This document shows, one piece after another, positions 12,597-25,085 of a stretch of 64,000 nucleotides of DNA. Within the stretch, counting starts at the first letter, position 1. Every line of letters begins with the position of its first letter. The translations under genes and the position numbers were made by a program. The notes under the pieces were generated by a model. It saw nothing but the letters and a program-made list of their open reading frames with translations. It was not told where the DNA came from and ran no database searches. Origin of the DNA: Riptortus pedestris (taxonomy: Eukaryota; Arthropoda; Insecta; Hemiptera; Alydidae); the NCBI GenBank assembly GCA_019009955.1, contig CM032233.1, positions 117,005,001-117,069,000 on the forward strand. The letters run 5' to 3'.

Positions 12597-12742
12597 GATT
12601 ATTTTTATTATTTATTTGAGATGCCGCTACAATGGCGATTCATCTTTTGACATGTTTGAATATAATTTTACAAAATTAAATAAATATTAAAATTTTTACA
12701 AAGCCAAATGTTACAAATGTACAAAATAAATGGAACCACACT
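12597..12742 (-). mobile_element. LINE 3' end (same family as 31427-32372)
   Basis: The reverse complement matches the 3' untranslated end of the LINE at 32225-32372: ATTTATTTTGTACATTTGTA, then GTCAAAAGATGAATCG, CATTGTAGCGGCATCTCAAA, then TAAATAATA. A short 5'-truncated insertion, as expected from target-primed reverse transcription. Confidence 0.85.
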
Positions 12743-12852
12743 TTTTTTTTTTTCATTTTCATTATTCAGATTAGCCGAGTCCTTCAGAATCTATCTTCTT
12801 GCAGTAAATGACTTGGTCATGCCGACAGAAATCCCATTTTTCTGAATTAGTT

Positions 12853-12980
<128 letters not shown>

Positions 12981-13008
12981 TGGGTGTGTGTGTGTGGGTG
13001 TGTGTGTT

Positions 13009-14082
13009 GCGAAATTGTATCATTACGACATATTATACGTATTATTCTTATTCCGGACCCAATATTTGTATATGTTCTCTACAGTTTCATGGCAAGGAAC
13101 ACTAATAAAAAACACGTTTTCTATCTCAATCAAAATTTGTTAAAAAGACAAATTAAATACATCAATCATATGTTCAACAAAAATGTATCTCTAAATAATC
13201 GATTTTAAATTATGAATAATCGAGTTGAAGGTTGACGTGTAAATAATCGATCTGTTGTCGGCTGACTTGACCTACTTCGGGAACCTCAGTATCAACGACC
13301 TCCCAATGAAGAAGGGACAGCCGCAACGAACGCAAGAGGGGACGAGCACTTCAGAAATGTAAGTAGCAATTTGCAATCGGTTTTAATAAATATATCATGT
13401 AAGTAGGCACTTATTAATGCAGTATCTAGCAAAAAATTATCATAGGGTTTTGTTAAACTAATTTTATTATTTTTTAAATTAATGTTATTATTTATTGGAA
13501 AGGGATAGTCCTTGAAGAGGTGGTATAAAAGGTATAAAACACGTATAATTTTCGAATAACCTTAATTACTTAATGACTGCTAAGAGGTATTATATAGATC
13601 ATATGGAAGAATAATAACTGTTATCGCAACAGTGGTCACATAACTAGGAAAAGTAACTGGCGTACCTAAAGTAGAAAAGACCAAGTTTTCATTTTTATGG
13701 AACACTAATTGGAGTGACGAAGAGGAAGTGACAGGTTTTGGTAGCTAGTGCTTCTTAATTTGTGGTCCCTGGCTGCTGATCGTACTCAATATCTAATGTG
13801 GTAGTAGGAGCATACATGTTTCTGTGATTAGGGTCGTTTCATGTCAGATCAAAACACTTTTAAATAAAATTTTACCTGAACATTTTAGAATTTCCTAAAT
13901 TTTTGTATACTAGTAGTAGTTACTAAAAATAAGAAAAATATCAAATTTTAATTTTACCTCAAACGGTTTCCGAATTAATGCTAGTAAAGGCTTGAAGAAA
14001 GTATTCAAAAACACCAGAAAGGCCATTTTGGAATCGCTGCAGAAGCTGTTCTGATTGAGCTAGGAAGTTGGGAGTGGTGTCA
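13009..14082. other. AT-rich, one possible exon-like patch
   Basis: Mostly featureless. At 13250-13361 a GC-richer open segment ends at a consensus donor-like GTAAGT (13361); see findings. A low-complexity TTTT/AAAA segment follows at 13840-13990. Confidence 0.35.
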
Positions 14083-14853
14083 TTTTAGCAGATTTGCCTT
14101 AAGGGAAATCAGCTATTGAGTTCGTACTCATGACGCGAATTTCGAAAAATTTCTTCAAATGTCCATCGATCCTACCCTGTAGAAGACGAAAATGAGGTCC
14201 GTTCAAAATTGTATATATTTGTCTGTTAACGCTCTAGCGGTCGCAATTTTTGTTTGATCGTTACCAAACTCGACATTTAAACGTTTAATGCAAAAAGACA
14301 GATCAAGTTCGTTAATGGCTGAAATGGGACCAGTGGGAGGGGGGGTTTAGAGGAGGGGATTTTCAAAAATTCGAAATATCTCCGTTTCCATACGTTGGAC
14401 CAAAAATTGTATAGAACCACTCTTATTGCAAATTAAATTTACTATAAATATTTTTTATACATTTATTCTCTATCTTGAATATTAACCGAAATATTTGCAT
14501 TTTTATTAAATGTGAGCGATAACGCATGAGTGTGTTTCCCGCCAAAAGCTTGGTCGGCCGTTTCCGTAACTGCTCGACTCTCGTATGGAGATTTCTCGTT
14601 TGTTTTTTTTTTTTGTTTGTTTGATTTTGGGCAAAACACTTCGCGGTTATCAATGCCCAACACTCTTCAGACCGTATTTGAGATCCCCAGTCATGTTAAG
14701 TCCCAGGCACACTCACGCTAGGCCGACTTTTATTATATATAAATATGCTTATATTTTTATATATATTTTTTTTATTTATATTCTTTTTTTTCTATTGTAT
14801 AACTTCACGTGAGAAATCTGCTTAGTTTACGGAGCCCCTGCGTGACGGACTTT
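14083..14853 (-). mobile_element. HINE, full length, TA tract collapsed
   Basis: From TTTTAGCAGATTTGCCTTAA to GCCCCTGCGTGACGGACTTT. Only GTATATATTTG remains where others have long (TA)n. Short subfamily, with the CCGCCAAAAGCTTGG / CGGCCGTTTCCGTAACTG block. A T-rich insertion of about 200 bp sits at 14600-14795 between the TATGGAGATTTCTC block and the 5' end. Confidence 0.9.
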
Positions 14854-15152
14854 ATTACTCTTTTAGTCATGATCTTTCATAATGCATATAACACACTATA
14901 GGTAATAATAATAACGCATTTTGGTTTTGATCAATTTGAAAAGTGCTTCTTAATAAATGTTCAATAAATTCCTTGGTGTACTCATAAATATTCCTAACTT
15001 ATAAATAAATAAATGTATAAACCTATCTTATAAACATAATAAATTCCTTACTTATAAATAGTATATGACAAAGTTTGAAAATGGGCTTATAATCGGTTCA
15101 GATAAAAATTATTTTAAATTCGGATTGTTTTACAAGATATTATAAGCTTTTG

Positions 15153-15156
<4 letters not shown>

Positions 15157-15243
<87 letters not shown>
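15157..15243. repeat. (CA)n(TA)n compound microsatellite
   Basis: About 45 bp of CA followed by about 40 bp of TA, then an ATTAATATT-like decay zone. Flanks are not HINE. Confidence 0.95.
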
Positions 15244-15249
<6 letters not shown>

Positions 15250-16555
15250 TTAATATTATAATATATAGATGCACAAACATGTAAACGGAATTTTAAAATA
15301 GTAGAGCAATCTATGCCTAACGACTTGAGTGTTGTTTTTTTTTCTCTTGAAGAAAATAAAAATTCAGACAATCCATAACTTTAAATAAGTTCGTTAATGA
15401 AAAGGATTCCTATTATAAACCTGCCCAAGGCAAGAATGTACATTTACCATTTTGTGCAAATAACATTATGATTTATGAGGAAGAGGGAAATAGTTGGCAG
15501 AGTTGGTGTGTTATTATAAGAAAATTATGTTGGTCTGGCTGGAGAAAATGTAGGAGTCGCCGGTGAAGTGGGCAGCGGGTTTAGGGTGTTGATCTTGTGC
15601 CAAGCCCTTTCCTGGCTCGGCCATTGGTCAGCCGCAACCCTTGAGGTATCTAATTTAAACTCAAGGGCCCCGCTGCCCTGAGGAAAAGTTAACATCTCCA
15701 GACAATATATTATATCCCTGATAACAAATTCCACCTTCCTCCCTTTTCTCGTTTTTCTGGATCTAATATCTTCTCTTAAGCCTTAGGTAAAATGCCTGTA
15801 TTATGATAACAGGGAAGTATATTCTAAAAAATCAGGGTCATGAACATTTTTTGCCAGTAACTGCATACAGTTTCGTTAGTGATTAAGTATCATGTTTTTA
15901 TATATACGAATCCCTTAAAATGTGTTTAAAATATTTACCAAGACCATCTCCTATGTAGCCATTTAATTTAATAGTAATCAAATAATAGTAAATATTCCCC
16001 TCCCTAGTGTTATTGTCTATTCTATGTTGTAACACAAAAGTCTAACTTTATTGAAATTATGTCAAGGCTAAATTAATAACAATAATATGTTATTCAATTT
16101 AACTTTGAAATAATTCAAACAATGACGTATTCGGCAAAAAGAGAAAAAATAAAATACACTATTTTTATCTGCGTTCTCTTTTAAGCTAACTTAATAAGGA
16201 ACAAATCCCCCGCTCAGGGTCTACGTAAAGTAAACGGCACTGATAGGATGATAATGACATCTCAATTTCGTAATTTCTTCTGTAATAAAAATCACATTAC
16301 AAATAACTTGGTTATAGTGAAAAATTTCTATAACAACTATTGTAGGTATTCTAAAGTTTATTAATAAATCATTATTCAATCATAATTACGGGGGTTATAC
16401 ATAATATATTTTACTTATACTGCCCTGGCCTCACTCCTTGTCCATTTACAAACTTAATCTTTTGTTTCAAGAACGAGTCTATTGAATTAAATATTGATTA
16501 TGGTAACGATAATGTAAGAAATTAAATCTTAAAGAGCGTAGAACTGTAATTGATG
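15244..16555. other. No gene recognised
   Basis: AT-rich except 15535-15690, a short GC-rich island containing CCATTGGTCAGCC (a CCAAT-box-like motif). No open frame of interest. Confidence 0.45.
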
Positions 16556-16559
16556 AAGT

Positions 16560-18460
16560 CACATCGAACATTTACACGCGCCCATCCACACGCACACGCA
16601 CGCGCCCATCCACACGCACATCCATGCACATCCCTCTCAGGCGCACGCCCACACCCACGCGGCCAACCTCTCATGCGTACACCCACACCCACAAGGACAC
16701 CCTTCAGGCGCACACCCACACGGACTCCCTCTCAGGCGCACACCCACAAGGACACCCTTCAGGCGCAAACCACCACGCACATCCCTCTCAGGCGCACGCC
16801 CACACCCACACGGACTCCTTCTCAGGCGCACACCCACACCCACAAGGACACCCTTCAGGCGAACACCCACACGGACTCCCTCTCAGACGTACACCCACAC
16901 CCACACGGACTCCCTCTCAGGCGCACACCCACACGGACTCCCTCTCAGGCGTACACCCACACGGACTCCCTCTCAGGCGCACACCCACACGGACTCCCTC
17001 TCAGGCGCACACCCACACGGACTCCCTCTCAGGCGCACACCCACACGGACTCCCTCTCAGGCGCACACCCACGCGGACTCCCTCTCAGGCGCACACCCAC
17101 ACCCACACGGATTCCCTCTCAGGCGCACACCCACACGGACTCCCTCTCAGGCGCACACCCACACGGACTCCCTCTCATGCGCACACCCACACGGACTCCC
17201 TCTCAGGCGCACACACCCACACGGACTCCCTCTCAGGCGCACACCCACACGGACTCCCTCTCAGGCGCACACCCACACGGACTCCCTCTCAGGCGCACAC
17301 CCACACGGACTCCCTCTCAGGCGCACACCCACACGGACTCCCTCTCAGGCGCACACCCACACGGACTCCCTCTCAGGCGCACACCCACACGGACTCCCTC
17401 TCAGGCGCACACCCACACGGACTCCCTCTCAGGCGCACACCCACACGGACTCCCTCTCAGGCGCACACCCACAAGGACTCCCTCTCAGGCGCACACCCAC
17501 ACGGACTCCCTCTCAGGCGCACACCCACACGGACTCCCTCTCAGGCGCACACCCACACGGACTCCCTCTCAGGCGCACACCCACAAGGACTCCCTCTCAG
17601 GCGCACACCCACACGGACTCCCTCTCAGGCGCACACCCACACGGACTCCCTCTCAGGCGCACACCCACACGGACTCCCTCTCAGGCGCACACCCACACGG
17701 ACACCCTCTCAGGCGCACACCCACACGCACTCCCTCTCAGGCGTACACCCACACCCACACGGACTCCCTCTCAGGCGTACACCCACACCCACACGGACAC
17801 CCTCTCAGGCGCACACCCACACGGACTCCCGCTCAGGCGCACACCCACACGGACTCCCTAAAGCCGCACACCCACACGGACTCCCTCTCACTCGCACACC
17901 CACACGGACTCCCTCTCAGGCGCACACCCACACGGACTCCCTCTAAGGCGCACACCCACACGGACTCCCTCTCAGGCGCACACCCACACGGACTCCCAAT
18001 CACTCGCACACCAACACGGTCTCCCTCTCAGGCGCACACCCACACGGACACCCTTCAGGCGCACACCCACACCCACGCAGACAACCTCTCATGCGTACAC
18101 CCACAGCCACACCCACAAGGGCACCCTCAGGCTCACACCCACGCGGACTCCCTCTCATGCGCACACCCACACCCACACGGACTCTATCTCAATCGCACAC
18201 CCACACCAACTCGGACACCCTCTCAGGCACACACCCATACCTACTCGGGCACCCTCTCAGGCGCACACCCACACCAACTCGGACACCCTCTCAGGCGCAC
18301 ACCCACACCAACTCGGACACCCTCTCAGGCGCACACCCACACCAACTCGGACACCCTCTCAGGCGCACACCCACACCAACTCGGACACCCTCTCAGGCGC
18401 ACACCCACACCAACTCGGACACCCTCTCAGACGCACACCCACATGAACCCCTTCCTTGCC
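16560..18460 (+). repeat. 28-bp minisatellite with 34-bp variant block
   Basis: The core unit is GGCGCACACCCACACGG plus ACTCCCTCTCA (28 bp), near-identical over about 16900-17990, flanked by more diverged units. From about 18195 to 18430 a longer unit of about 34 bp (adds CCAACTCGGACACC) takes over. Because 28 is not a multiple of 3, all three frames cycle through the same 28-residue His/Thr/Pro/Arg pattern without stops. That explains a 641-codon open frame here that is not credible as a protein. C-rich on the plus strand and CpG-containing within AT-rich DNA. Confidence 0.97.
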
Positions 18461-18510
18461 TACACACGCACATGAGCAGCCATACACAAATACATGTGCG
18501 AACTTCAGCA

Positions 18511-19546
18511 CCCACACGCACACTAGTACCTGCACGCACACTAGTACCGGCACACTAGTACCTGCACGCACACTAGTACCTGCACGCACACTAGTACCTG
18601 CACGCACACTAGTACCTGCACGCACACTAGTACCTGCACGCACACTTGTACCTGCACGCGCACTAGTACCTGCACTCACACTACTACCTGCACCCTAGTA
18701 CCTGCACGCACACTAGTACCTGCACGCACACTAGTACCTGCACGCACACTAGTACCTGCACGCACACTTGTACCTGCACGCGCACTAGTACCTGCACGCA
18801 CACTAGTACCTGCGCGCACACTAGTACCTTCACGCACACTAGTACCTTCACGCACTCTAGTACCTGCACGCACACTAGTACCTGCACGCACACTAGTACC
18901 TGCACGCACACTAGTACCTGCACGCACACTAGTACCTGCACACTAGTACCTGCACGCACACTAGTACCTGCACACTAGTACCTGCACGCACCCTAGTACC
19001 TGCACGCAAACTAGTACCTGCACGCACACTAGTACCTGCACGCACCCTAGTACCTGCTCGCACACTTGTACCTTCACGCACACTAGTACCTGCACGCACA
19101 CTAGTACCTGCACACTAGTACCTGCACGCACACTAGTACCTGCACGCACACTAGTACCTGCACGCACACTAGTACCTGCACGCACACTAGTACCTGCACG
19201 CACACTAGTACCTGCACGCACACTAGTACCTGCACGCACACTAGTACCTGCACGCACACTACTACGTGAAAGAACACTAGTACCTGCTCGCACACTAGTA
19301 CCTGCACGCACACTAGTACCTGCACGCACACTAGTACCTGCACGCACACTAGTACCAGCACGCACACTAGTACCTGCACGCACACTAGTACCTGCACGCA
19401 CACTAGTACCTGCACGCACACTAGTACCTGCACGCACACTAGTACCTGCACGCACACTAGTACCTGCACGCACACTTGTACCTGCACGCGCACTAGTACC
19501 TGCACGCACACTAGTACCTGCACGCACACTAGTACCTGCACGCACA
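18511..19546. repeat. 18-bp minisatellite, about 55 units
   Basis: Unit ACTAGTACCTGCACGCAC (18 bp), occasionally shortened to 12 bp where GCACGC is skipped. Changes (CTTGTACC, CCTTCACG, CTACTACG) recur in matching positions in separate blocks, showing block duplication. The minus strand reads V-R-A-G-T-S indefinitely because 18 is a multiple of 3; I do not call a gene. It abuts the 28-bp array with about 50 bp of transition. Confidence 0.97.
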
Positions 19547-20902
19547 CATACATTTATGTAACAAAACGGTACTGTGACTAATGCTCTCATAGATTCTGGT
19601 ATTAAGCGCACTATTACTATGTTAAGAAGTAATATGTTCATAAAAATTTAAAATATCTATTTCTAAAAATATAATTTAATCCCCTCTCAATATATTTTCA
19701 TTTAGTTTTGCTTTTAACTTGGTGTTTTACTATTTTCTCTTTCTTTTGGCCACATCTGTGGACTTATGCTAAGGTATTAGTTTAGAAATAATTGAACGAG
19801 AAATATTTATTTTACTTTTTAACTTTATTCATGAATTAAAAGTCTATTGTTTATCAAACCATTGAAAAGCAACAACAAGTATAAAAGGTTGAAGCCGCTT
19901 TTACAAGTGCATGCCGTCAAAACATGGTTGTAAAATAGAAAAGGTGAAGACTGCTAGATAGAATGTCACTCACTCCCCTTCATGCATTTTGATTGATTTT
20001 GAATGGGATTAAAAGATATCGAAGCAAGGATGTGGTGGAGCGTAGGCAGACAGCTTGTACCCGACCAAATAGACAGCTGTCAACTCAATCTAAGCGCTCA
20101 ACTCATTCTGTCAACTTTTGAAGCGAGGTGAGGGCCCATGATGTTGTTCCAGCAAAACAAAGACGATATCCTTTTACAGTATTTCATTGTTTGCATTCAA
20201 TAAGCACCTGCTATATTTTAACTTAACAAAAAAAAAACACAAATGTTTATCATTCAAAGTTTATTGGAAGCATTCAAAGGTTTTATCATATTTCCTCAAT
20301 GGCAAATCCCCTATTAAGGTTTTCCTCGAGGCATATTCAAAGTTAATTAATTAAATAGGGCAAAGGCATTCCAGTCAGTTGACTAGTAAGTCCAGTAGGA
20401 TATTTCCACTCTTTGGCAGAATGAAGCTAATTGAACTGGCTACTCCAACCCACGATTTGCTCTACTCACTTCTGCGAAAGAGGATCGTGACCAATGCTTC
20501 ACTTTACATTTGTATTTAAAGGTTTTCCCGTACCCATATTTTTCCCCCGTTTTACTCGTTCAACAAATCGTCTTTTTATATTCATTCATTTGAAGTATTT
20601 GTTATTTTCCTGAAATACCCCTTTTCCTTAAAGAAATAAATTGAATAAAAGGGTTTAATAAGTTAAAACAGAGATTCTAATTTGAAGAGGCTTTTCTGCA
20701 GTTCAATTCTTTGTAATCAAATGTATTCCATCATTAGATTTCCTTTATTTATATTCTAAAAGTATTTTCCTTTTCTAAAAACTATAGTATGCCAATTATT
20801 CGTATCTTTTTTCAGTCCGATTTTCTTGTTTGTTGTACCTTTTTTCTATAAAAACATATTGTTTTATTACTGCAAATTAATGATTTCTATATGCAGAATA
20901 AT
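19547..20902. other. No gene or known repeat recognised
   Basis: AT-rich. The segment 19920-20190 is GC-richer and free of the window's repeats, but I see no convincing exon. Confidence 0.45.
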
Positions 20903-21824
20903 TTTTAGCAGATTTCCCTTAAGCAATCAGCTACTGAGGTTGTACTCATGACGGAATTTTCGAATTTTTTCTTCAAATGTCCATCGATCCTACCTAGGAG
21001 ATGACGAAAAGGAGGTCCGTTCAAAACTGTATCTATATATATATATATATGTATCAATCTATCTATCTATATATTTTTTGTGTAATCGTTACCAAACTCG
21101 ATATTTAGTCGCTTTATGTAAAAAGAAAAATCAAGTTCGTTAACGGCTAAAATCGAACCAGGGGGAGGGGGGGGGGTTTAGAGGGGGAGAATTTCGAAAA
21201 TTCGAAATATCTCCGTTACTATAAGTCGGATCGAAAAAGTGTATATAATCAATCTTATTGAAAATTAAATACACTCTAAATGATGTTATATAGATTTATT
21301 CTCTATCAGGAATATTAACCGAGATATTTGCATTTTTCGGTTTTCAGCCTTTAGTAAACCCCCACTTCTACTAGTGTTACATAAATAATGCTCTGTTATA
21401 TAATAAAAAATATTAATTGAAGCCTAAATACCAAATATTGTTTTCATTGAACTTTTACTTTGTGAGATATATGCAAATACGTTCTGTTGACCCCCCTCCC
21501 CCTTCTTTTGGTTTGGATTACTAAAATTTGAGTGATCGAGATAAAACTGATTCTGATTCATTACAAATTACACCACTAGCTTTAGTAAATTCTTTTCAAT
21601 AAAATTAATATGTTATATTCAAATATATTTCATTAATTGTTTGTCTTTCCGGTCTATCTGTGCATCGCTACGAGGTTGGCTTGCCTGTTTGTTTACAATT
21701 CAGCCTTGTATTGAACATTTACTGAGCATACACGGCTGTGTTGCCTGTATGTATATTTATCTATTGTAAACCTTCACGTGGGAAATCTGCTTAGTTTACA
21801 CAGCCCCTGCGTGACGGACTTTTT
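20903..21824 (-). mobile_element. HINE, full length, long subfamily
   Basis: From TTTTAGCAGATTTCCCTTAA to CAGCCCCTGCGTGACGGACT. The centre is (TA)n plus CTAT repeats (21034-21075). It has the strong G-tract (21160-21186) and the long-subfamily block with TTTGTGAGATATATGCAAAT and a C-run near 21491. Good reference copy, about 920 bp. Confidence 0.93.
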
Positions 21825-22255
21825 TCAGACAGGGTTTTCTCCCTTTCAATTCGAAAAGATTTAACATTCTGAACTCCTTATATACTTAATGAATTATCTT
21901 ATAAGATTACTTACTCGACTATTAAAGAATCAAATTGTTGATCACGAGCTTCAATTTATTAACTTTGCTGTCTATTAGATCAAATGGATTTGAATTTCAT
22001 TCTATTATAAATATTTTCAGCTGAACTATTTTATTTTTTTTTTTTAAATGAGTTCCACAGCGCTGGCGAGTTACTTATTCTTCAATTGTTCACAAAAAAG
22101 CGAATAGCAAAAAAAAAAAAAGGAACGGAAAAGTAGTGAACTATGGCATATGGTGGTTTTTGATACGTTTCATTGGCATACCAGTTTTATATGAAACAAA
22201 CAATATTGTATATGGAAACATCAGGGTGGTGAAAATAATATAAATGAACATGTAA

Positions 22256-22420
22256 GTATCGACGGGAGAAAGAAAAAATAATAATAAAATAAGGAAAAGA
22301 GAAAAGCAAAAAAATAAATAAAGAAAAAAAATAAAATAAAGGAAAATGAAAAAAAGGGAAAGGGAAACCAAAAAAAGAATAAATAAAGAAAAAAATAATA
22401 AATAAAATTAAAGTGTATAG
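22256..22420. repeat. A-rich low-complexity tract
   Basis: Imperfect GAAAAAATAA-type repeats. It lies on the 3' side of the minus-strand LINE fragment at 22541-22684 and may be its degenerate tail. Confidence 0.6.
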
Positions 22421-22540
22421 AGCCTGCTAATGTAGCAAAGAAGAGAAGAGTAGTGTGTAGAAATTGTAGATTATAGTGTGTTGTATATGTTAATGTCTTT
22501 TAGATGTTTAATGATTAGTCTATACAATTACTGTTATCGA

Positions 22541-22684
22541 TCACAGTTCTTGTAAGTCATGTGGAATGTCTAAATTGTCTCTTCGTCGACAGTTAGTCAA
22601 TATGTGATGTACTGTTAAAGTTTCGTTGCAAAGTCGGTGTGTCCTTGTTTGTCATTAAGTGTCCGTGGGTCAACAAGGAATGGC
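22541..22684 (-). pseudogene. Jockey-like LINE C-terminal fragment
   Basis: The minus strand reads HSLLTHGHLMTNKDTPT. After a one-base shift it reads CNETLTVHHILTNCRRRDNL, then PHDLQEL and TGA at 22541-22543. This is the RLR.GH..LTH..LM..... C..C...LTV.HIL..C tail that follows RNase H in Jockey-type ORF2 (family knowledge). The first zinc-binding C is lost at the frameshift. Upstream domains are absent. Confidence 0.75.
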
Positions 22685-22921
22685 TCAGCTGAACTAATGC
22701 AGGGGTTTTGGTATCAATAATTTAATTGATGTCATATGAAATATTACGTATTTAAACAAATTTACTAAGTAAGGTTTTTGCTGGGAACTGGAGTAGTCAC
22801 CATTGCCTCAACTGTTTAGTGGTTATTGTTGGGGTGAGCAGCTGGGAGGAGTATATGAAAAACACGACCAACTGGCCAATCATGATGAGTAACTCACTAA
22901 CATTACTGCATACCATAAGGC

Positions 22922-23053
22922 TTTTAGCATATTTCCCTTTGGGGAAATCAGCTTTTGAGGTTGTACTCATGAAGTGATTTTCAAAAACTTTTTTCAAATG
23001 TTCATCGATCTTATCCAGGGGATGTCCGTTCTAAACTCTATACTATATATATG
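22922..23053 (-). mobile_element. HINE 3' end fragment
   Basis: TTTTAGCATATTTCCC, then TGGGGAAATCAGC, CATGAAGTGATTTTC and GTCCGTTC, with a tiny TA tract at 23044-23053, after which the similarity stops. The element is lost upstream of the microsatellite. Confidence 0.8.
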
Positions 23054-25085
23054 AGCTAAGGTACCCACCCGGCTTCGCTCGAGAAATCATTGGAGCCTGA
23101 ATAATGACTGTATTCTCTTTGGCAAGGCTTCAATACACACAATATTTTTAAGTTTCTTCGTTTTGGTGTTTAGTGGATATACATAAATATTTGGCAGCTA
23201 AAGGGAGCTCATAGAATTTTTATCGCTGACGAATAAAAAAAAATATTTTCTGATCAACTCACGTACACAATAAAAATATCCTGGACAATAATAATCATAA
23301 TAATGCATATCATTCAATCATAATTATTAAGAACGATTACTGAAGTAACTTTGCGAGGGAAATATTTAGGCAGAATAGTTAGTATGAATGTTATTTATTG
23401 AAGGCCTTTTGGAGTATTTACTTAAAAGTTAATGAAATAATTGTGTTTTGTAGCTTTGTGGACAGCCGATGAACTATTGGTGAGTTCGTCAGACTAATTA
23501 AGTGGTTACTATTCTATCCCTATTCATTGTTGAAAACTTAAGTGGCCATAAATATCATAATAATGGACACTATTTTTTTATTATAATGTATAAGGGGGGG
23601 GGTATTATTTAACAAGATTTAAAATTCAAGACAATGACAAATGTACTTGCGACTCACATACAACACAAATGTTTTGTTTACATACTCTATGACTTTTCAA
23701 CATTTAATCAAAATAAATCTAATTTCATAATGAACATAATTTTAAAAGGAGGTAATTGATCAGAACCACATCATATATTATTTAATAAATATAATAAAGG
23801 GCTCATGAAGTTGATCAAAAGAGAATTAGAATTAAATATATTTACCTTTCATAGATTCGCAAATTAAACGTGTCGTGTTTTTTTTTTGTTTTTTTTTCAT
23901 TTCATTTATTAATTTTATTTGTAATTATCTCACTTAGTTCAATATTTTATTTTATTATGATTTTTGTGGTTGATTATCGAGTATATATTGTAAAAATGTA
24001 TTTAAACATAATCATAATTTAATATGTCATGTGGCAATGGAACATGTATTCAAATAAATAACTCCTCATTGGGTTACTATTAGGAGAAAAAAAAAGGCAC
24101 AGCTGGCCAACTCCCCCCCCCCCCAGTAAGCGATAATCCCATTTATTGTGTATGCTGCTTAGCTGTTGAAAACGTAGGAATATATGCTGCACAATATAAA
24201 CTTATAGATTGAGGAAAAGAACCGGTTAAGTAGCGAAATTCTCCCTAAATGTATTTTAAGCCGAACGTTTAATGATAGCAATTAGCAGGACTAAGCTGTT
24301 GAATTAAAAGCCGAAGAAGATCCCATAAAATACGAAACGTCCCTTTAAATTACAAGGAATTAATGGGGTAAAAGTTTTGATCTCGATTTACGGTCGGTAG
24401 GGGGTAGGTGGGCCGGAACCGGACCTATCCCTCAATGGCTAATCCCTTCGCCTCGGCCAGCGGGCTGGGGGAAAAAAGTTCTGGTCTTTGAGTAATGCGT
24501 AGCGATAGTGGGCGAGAGAGACGGCAGAGAGAGTGGGAGAAAGAAAGAGCGAGTGTGCGAGGAGGAGAATTAAGCATTAGATCTCCGAGGTTGAGTTTGT
24601 GTCGGGTAGGAGTGGGGTGGGGAGGTAGGGAGGGGGTGTAGGATCCACTGATATATGGGACTGCAGGGCAGCCCCCATCCCACCCCCTACCCTCTGGAAA
24701 AAACCCTCCAGGCCCTTCTCTAGTCTACGGGCAAAACTACCCTCCGTAAAAACACACAAACCTCCTCCCTTAGCACTACACTCGAGAAAATGGGCACCTA
24801 TTAATTAAAACTTGCCCACCGGGAAGCAGAAGGGTATGCCTTTTCGTAAACAAGAACAAGGACACAGAACAGAAATTCGGGGAAAAGTTGCCACATTATT
24901 AAAGAGGCTCTTAATCAACATCCTACAGAAAGCTTTTGTTTAAATGAAAGCCCGACGCAATGAAAATTAACCAAATTAGTGGTTTGCACGGAAACAATGA
25001 GATTCTCAAGTCCTGATTATAATTAAATTAAATTTGATTATAAGGTATGAAATAGCAGTTTCCACAGTATAAGAAAACAGTCTTT
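23054..25085. other. Two kb without recognisable gene
   Basis: AT-rich. Notable points: the junction phrase ACCCACCCGGCTTCGCTCG at 23065-23084, a C-run at 24112-24124, a GA-rich stretch at 24505-24565 and a G/C-biased region at 24390-24770. Its open frames are low complexity. Confidence 0.4.

Noticed and set aside
16900..18000. CRISPR-like array of near-identical 28-bp repeats
   Set aside because: Repeats are directly contiguous with no unique spacers, in a eukaryotic context: a minisatellite.
16550..18475. 641-codon His/Thr/Pro/Arg-rich frame and its overlapping 440-codon frame
   Set aside because: The 28-bp tandem repeat is stop-free in all three phases; the frames encode the same cyclic peptide out of phase, with no start context or unique sequence.
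18359..19641. Minus-strand VRAGTS-repeat and VQVLVC-repeat frames
   Set aside because: 18-bp repeat (multiple of 3) kept open by chance; two frames are open at once and unit variants are not codon-aware.
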